This document shows, one piece after another, positions 13,902-16,338 of a DNA stretch of 16,338 nucleotides. Source of the DNA: an uncultured Blautia sp. (GTDB taxonomy: Bacteria; Bacillota; Clostridia; Lachnospirales; Lachnospiraceae); assembly GCA_934409175.1 (NCBI GenBank), contig CAKRVX010000042.1, forward strand, positions 1 through 16,338, written 5' to 3'. The position numbers and the translations under genes are program-made. Numbering within the stretch: the stretch's first letter is position 1; each line of letters opens with the position of its first letter. The notes under the pieces were generated by a model. It ran no database searches. It saw only the letters and a program-made list of their open reading frames with translations, and was not told where the DNA came from.

Positions 13902-14332
13902 ATGACGGATCAGAAAATAGACAATCTTTTGAACTTTGCAATGGATGCCATTTCAGAGGAACGGAGAGTGGATTGGCGGGAACTGGTATTCAGGTAGTGC
14001 CTTTACTTGGCGGCTATGCAGACCGGTAGAAATGGATTGACCGTTCATCCCGGCTTCCGAAATGCAGACGGAAGCAGCAGGATTCTGCGCCTGTGGGATC
14101 AGAGTATACAGGGAAATCCACCGCAGGGATATGTAACAGGAACAGAATATACGAAAGAAGAAATAGATGAGGCGCTTGCACTTGGAGAAAATCAGGGCAG
14201 GCGCCTTGTTACGTCCATGGATTACAGTAGACATGGAACTTCAGTACTCGGGATTGCTGCGGAAAATGGGAGAACGTCAGATGGAGTGAATCAGGGAGTA
14301 GCATATGAAAGTGATCTGCTGTTGGTGAAGAT
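13902..14332 (+). pseudogene. Decayed 5' copy of the downstream CspA-like subtilase gene
   Basis: The stretch aligns without other indels to 14435-15120 of the intact gene, apart from three deletions. These are 79 bp at junction 13962-13966 (both ends CGGAG), 131 bp at 14017-14021 (both ends TGCAG) and 45 bp at 14043/14044. The first frame, from ATG 13902, reads MTDQKIDNLLNFAMDA and hits a TAG soon after the first junction. A second open frame from 14007 recovers the protease reading but lacks the catalytic Asp segment, keeps a His motif altered from YSGHG to YSRHG, and ends before the oxyanion Asn and catalytic Ser regions. Homology stops at 14332 and unrelated sequence follows. It also shares an ATATAATAAA-type upstream element with the intact copy, so the duplication included the promoter region. 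Confidence 0.9.
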
Positions 14333-14434
14333 TATTTGTCTAATTTGAATTTGTTAGAGAAAAGATATGAGAAAATATCAGAGCAAAATGTATATAATAA
14401 ATGTAAGTATGTGTATAACTGAAATGGATTATTT

Positions 14435-16165
14435 ATGGCAGATCAAAAAATAGACAATCTTTTGAACCTTGCAATGGATGCGACTCCAGAGGAGCGGAGA
14501 AAGTCGGAGAATCTGAATGTGGGATATGATGCAACTACGCGATTGTGGGACGTAATTGTGAAATACAGCGGACCGGAGGGTGGACTGGCGGGAACTGGCA
14601 TTCAGGTAGTGCCTTTACTGGGGGGCTATGCAGTAGTGACTTTGCCGGAATCTGAGATAGGTGCTTATTCCGACAGAGTGCAGGTGGAATTTATGGAGAA
14701 GCCGAAACGCCTGTATTTTGAACTGTTTCAGGCAAAGGGAGCGAGCTGTATCCGGACAGTGCAGACCGGCAGAAATGGATTGACCGGAAAAGGAATTCTG
14801 GTAGGGGTTGTGGATTCGGGCGTAGATTATTTTCACCCCGACTTCCGAAATGCAGACGGAAGCAGCAGGATTCTGCGCCTGTGGGATCAGAGTATACAGG
14901 GAAATCCACCGCAGGGATATGTAACAGGAACAGAATATACGAAAGAAGAAATAGATGAGGCACTTGCACTTGGAGAAAGCCAGGGCAGGCGCCTTGTTAC
15001 GTCCATGGATTACAGTGGACATGGAACCTCTGTACTTGGCATTGCAGCAGGAAACGGGCGGGCGTCAGATGGAGTGAATCAGGGAGTAGCATATGAAAGT
15101 GATCTTCTGGTAGTGAAGATGGGAATTCCCAGAGAAAACTCTTTTCCCAGGACTACGGAACTGATACAGGGGATTGATTATCTGGTGCGCCAGGCATTGG
15201 CCATGGGACGCCCGATGGTGATCAATCTCAGTTTTGGAAACAACTATGGATCACACCGGGGCGATTCTTTGCTGGAAACTTATATAGATATGGTTTCGTC
15301 TATGGGCAGACTGGCAATTTGTACGGGAACGGGAAATAATGGTAATCAGCCATTGCATGAAGGTGGAATTCTTATGCAAGGACAGATAAGGCAGATAGAG
15401 TTGTCGGTAAGCGGAAGAGAGCCGACCTTAAATGTGCAGTTATGGAAGTCTTACGAGGATGAAATGGATATTTATATTGTCAGTCCATCTGGTAGCAGGA
15501 TTGGCCCATTATATGAACAGCTGGGTCCCCAGCGCCACAGGCTGGGCAATACAGAACTTCTGATTTACTACGGCAAACCAGGTCCGTACCATGTTACTCA
15601 GGAAATCTACATAGATTTCCTTTCAGTGGAAACATATGTGGACAGCGGCGACTGGAAGATCGTCTTAAGTGGAAAACATGTCCGTGGCGGAGAATACTAC
15701 CTGTGGCTTCCAGGCAGCAGTACCCTCAATCGGGGAACCGGATTCTATGAACCCAGATCCTATGGTACTCTTACAATTCCTTCAACGTCTGCAAGGATTA
15801 TTACTGCCGGTGCTTATGATTCTCTGATTAATGCCTACGCCGATTTTTCTGGCCGTGGAAGCAGGATGCTTCCCTATCAGAAACCTGATCTGGTGGCACC
15901 AGGTGTGAATATAGTAGCACCAGTCCCAGGTGGCAGTTACAGCCTGGTAACAGGAACGTCCTTTGCAGCACCTTTTGTCAGTGGAGCTGCTGCATTACTG
16001 ATGCAGTGGGGAATCGTGAATGGAAATGATCCATATCTCTACGGCGAAAAAGTAAAAGCCTATCTCAGAAGAGGAGCACAGTCGCTGCCGGGGTATGAAG
16101 TGTATCCGAATGAAGAAGTGGGATGGGGGATTTTATGTACAGCACAAAGTATCCCTAAAATATGA
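14435..16165 (+). CDS. CspA-like S8 (subtilisin-family) serine protease
   Basis: A 576-residue subtilase with the architecture of the clostridial Csp group. It has an N-terminal prodomain-like region (~1-100), the catalytic Asp127 in VVDSGVDYFHP, His196 in DYSGHGTSVLG, the oxyanion Asn near 301 (GTGNNG), an inserted jelly-roll-like domain (~310-440), then Ser509 in GTSFAAPFVSGAA. All catalytic residues are present. Relatives in Clostridium process the spore cortex hydrolase SleC during germination; other family members in gut Clostridia have no assigned role, so a germination function is only an inference. No signal peptide is seen. The ATG lacks a good ribosome binding site. TATAAT at 14393-14398 is a plausible -10 with no clear -35. 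A truncated copy lies directly upstream. Confidence 0.92.
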   Translation: MADQKIDNLLNLAMDATPEERRKSENLNVGYDATTRLWDVIVKYSGPEGGLAGTGIQVVPLLGGYAVVTLPESEIGAYSDRVQVEFMEKPKRLYFELFQAKGASCIRTVQTGRNGLTGKGILVGVVDSGVDYFHPDFRNADGSSRILRLWDQSIQGNPPQGYVTGTEYTKEEIDEALALGESQGRRLVTSMDYSGHGTSVLGIAAGNGRASDGVNQGVAYESDLLVVKMGIPRENSFPRTTELIQGIDYLVRQALAMGRPMVINLSFGNNYGSHRGDSLLETYIDMVSSMGRLAICTGTGNNGNQPLHEGGILMQGQIRQIELSVSGREPTLNVQLWKSYEDEMDIYIVSPSGSRIGPLYEQLGPQRHRLGNTELLIYYGKPGPYHVTQEIYIDFLSVETYVDSGDWKIVLSGKHVRGGEYYLWLPGSSTLNRGTGFYEPRSYGTLTIPSTSARIITAGAYDSLINAYADFSGRGSRMLPYQKPDLVAPGVNIVAPVPGGSYSLVTGTSFAAPFVSGAAALLMQWGIVNGNDPYLYGEKVKAYLRRGAQSLPGYEVYPNEEVGWGILCTAQSIPKI

Positions 16166-16206
16166 AAAATGTGAAGTTTTTACAACTACTATCAGGGGAA
16201 AACTGA

Positions 16207-16212
16207 TATAAT
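16207..16212 (+). promoter_or_regulatory. Candidate -10 element with adjacent dyad, upstream of the last ORF
   Basis: TATAAT at 16207-16212 follows a 6-bp inverted repeat TATCAG-GGGAAAA-CTGATA (16190-16208) that overlaps it. No -35 at standard spacing is convincing (TTTACA lies 22 nt upstream), so the dyad may mark an activator or repressor site. Confidence 0.3.
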
Positions 16213-16252
16213 AAGTGTAGAGATGTTAGTTGATGATATAGAAGGAGAAAGC

Positions 16253-16338
16253 ATGGACAAATTAGGACAATAAGCGGGAATCCTCGGCAATTCAATTACC
16301 GAGATGAAAGCGCAGGAGTGTGCATGTCTGCACATTGA
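16253..16338 (+). CDS. Start of an interrupted gene or a six-codon leader ORF (runs off the window)
   Basis: GAAGGAG about 6 nt upstream gives ATG 16253 a good ribosome binding site, but the frame meets TAA at 16271-16273 after MDKLGQ. The same frame then stays open to the window end, reading AGILGNSITEMKAQECACLHI, with an ATG at 16304. Either a nonsense change has interrupted the gene at codon 7, or the six codons are a leader peptide and the real gene begins at 16304 or later. A 21-bp imperfect dyad (CTCGGCAATT-C-AATTACCGAG, 16283-16303) lies between. The downstream product cannot be identified from so little sequence. Confidence 0.3.

Noticed and set aside
14615..15022. 135-residue minus-strand ORF within the subtilase, with a similar one at 13953-14234
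   Set aside because: They look like a repeated gene only because the underlying protease sequence is duplicated; both are antisense shadows.
1..16338. CRISPR arrays, tRNA or rRNA genes, insertion sequences, phage or toxin-antitoxin modules
   Set aside because: No repeat-spacer pattern, no cloverleaf-like sequence or rRNA stretch, and no transposase, integrase or toxin-like ORF was recognised by eye; a covariance-model scan was not possible.

Overview
The window reads as a chromosomal segment of an anaerobic, spore-forming Firmicute, most likely a member of the Lachnospiraceae. This is inferred from moderate GC content, AGGAGG-type ribosome binding sites, and the gene families present: an EFR1-type flavodoxin/ferredoxin protein, a CspA-like S8 protease, BioY without a biotin biosynthesis locus, and zinc-ribbon membrane proteins. 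I see no rRNA, tRNA, CRISPR array, transposase or phage gene. It looks like a core-to-accessory patchwork of short transcription units, with two broken genes towards the right.

Left part (1-5436), mostly plus strand: a TrmH/SpoU RNA 2'-O-methyltransferase and a YbaK-type aminoacyl-tRNA deacylase 10 bp apart; a GNAT acetyltransferase; bioY behind a clear promoter and a cluster of GTTTAC/GTTAAC repeats, overlapping a CHY zinc-finger gene by 17 bp and closed by a hairpin terminator; a Nudix hydrolase; a TauE/SafE (TSUP) permease; and a ZIP metal transporter whose extended -10 promoter is followed at once by a 9-6-9 inverted repeat resembling a DtxR/MntR-type metal operator.

Middle (5467-9924): a minus-strand flavodoxin/2x[4Fe-4S] protein diverges from an unknown 123-residue protein with a Cys-rich tail, over an intergenic region with nested inverted repeats. 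A GNAT gene and an HxlR-family regulator follow on the minus strand. The regulator diverges from a nitroreductase, and between them sits a perfect 40-bp palindrome whose outer arms carry candidate -35 elements facing both ways. This looks like a redox/electrophile-sensing HxlR switch of the YodB/HypR kind. A MYG1-family hydrolase with an extra C-terminal domain of about 115 residues comes next.

Right part (9952-16338): an EamA/DMT permease with a probable 1-nt frameshift near its start; a small two-helix membrane protein on the minus strand sharing a bidirectional terminator with it; a large single-pass membrane protein with an N-terminal zinc ribbon and an acidic extracytoplasmic region; then a decayed copy and an intact copy of a CspA-like subtilase side by side. 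The decayed copy aligns to the first 686 bp of the intact gene minus exactly three deletions (79, 131 and 45 bp), two of them ending in 5-bp direct repeats. The window ends in a short ORF with a good ribosome binding site and an early in-frame TAA.

The best candidates for a second look are the palindromic HxlR/nitroreductase switch, the decaying protease duplication, the MYG1 C-terminal domain, the metal operator of the ZIP gene, and the frameshift in the DMT permease. I do not see a multi-gene system that I can claim is entirely new.
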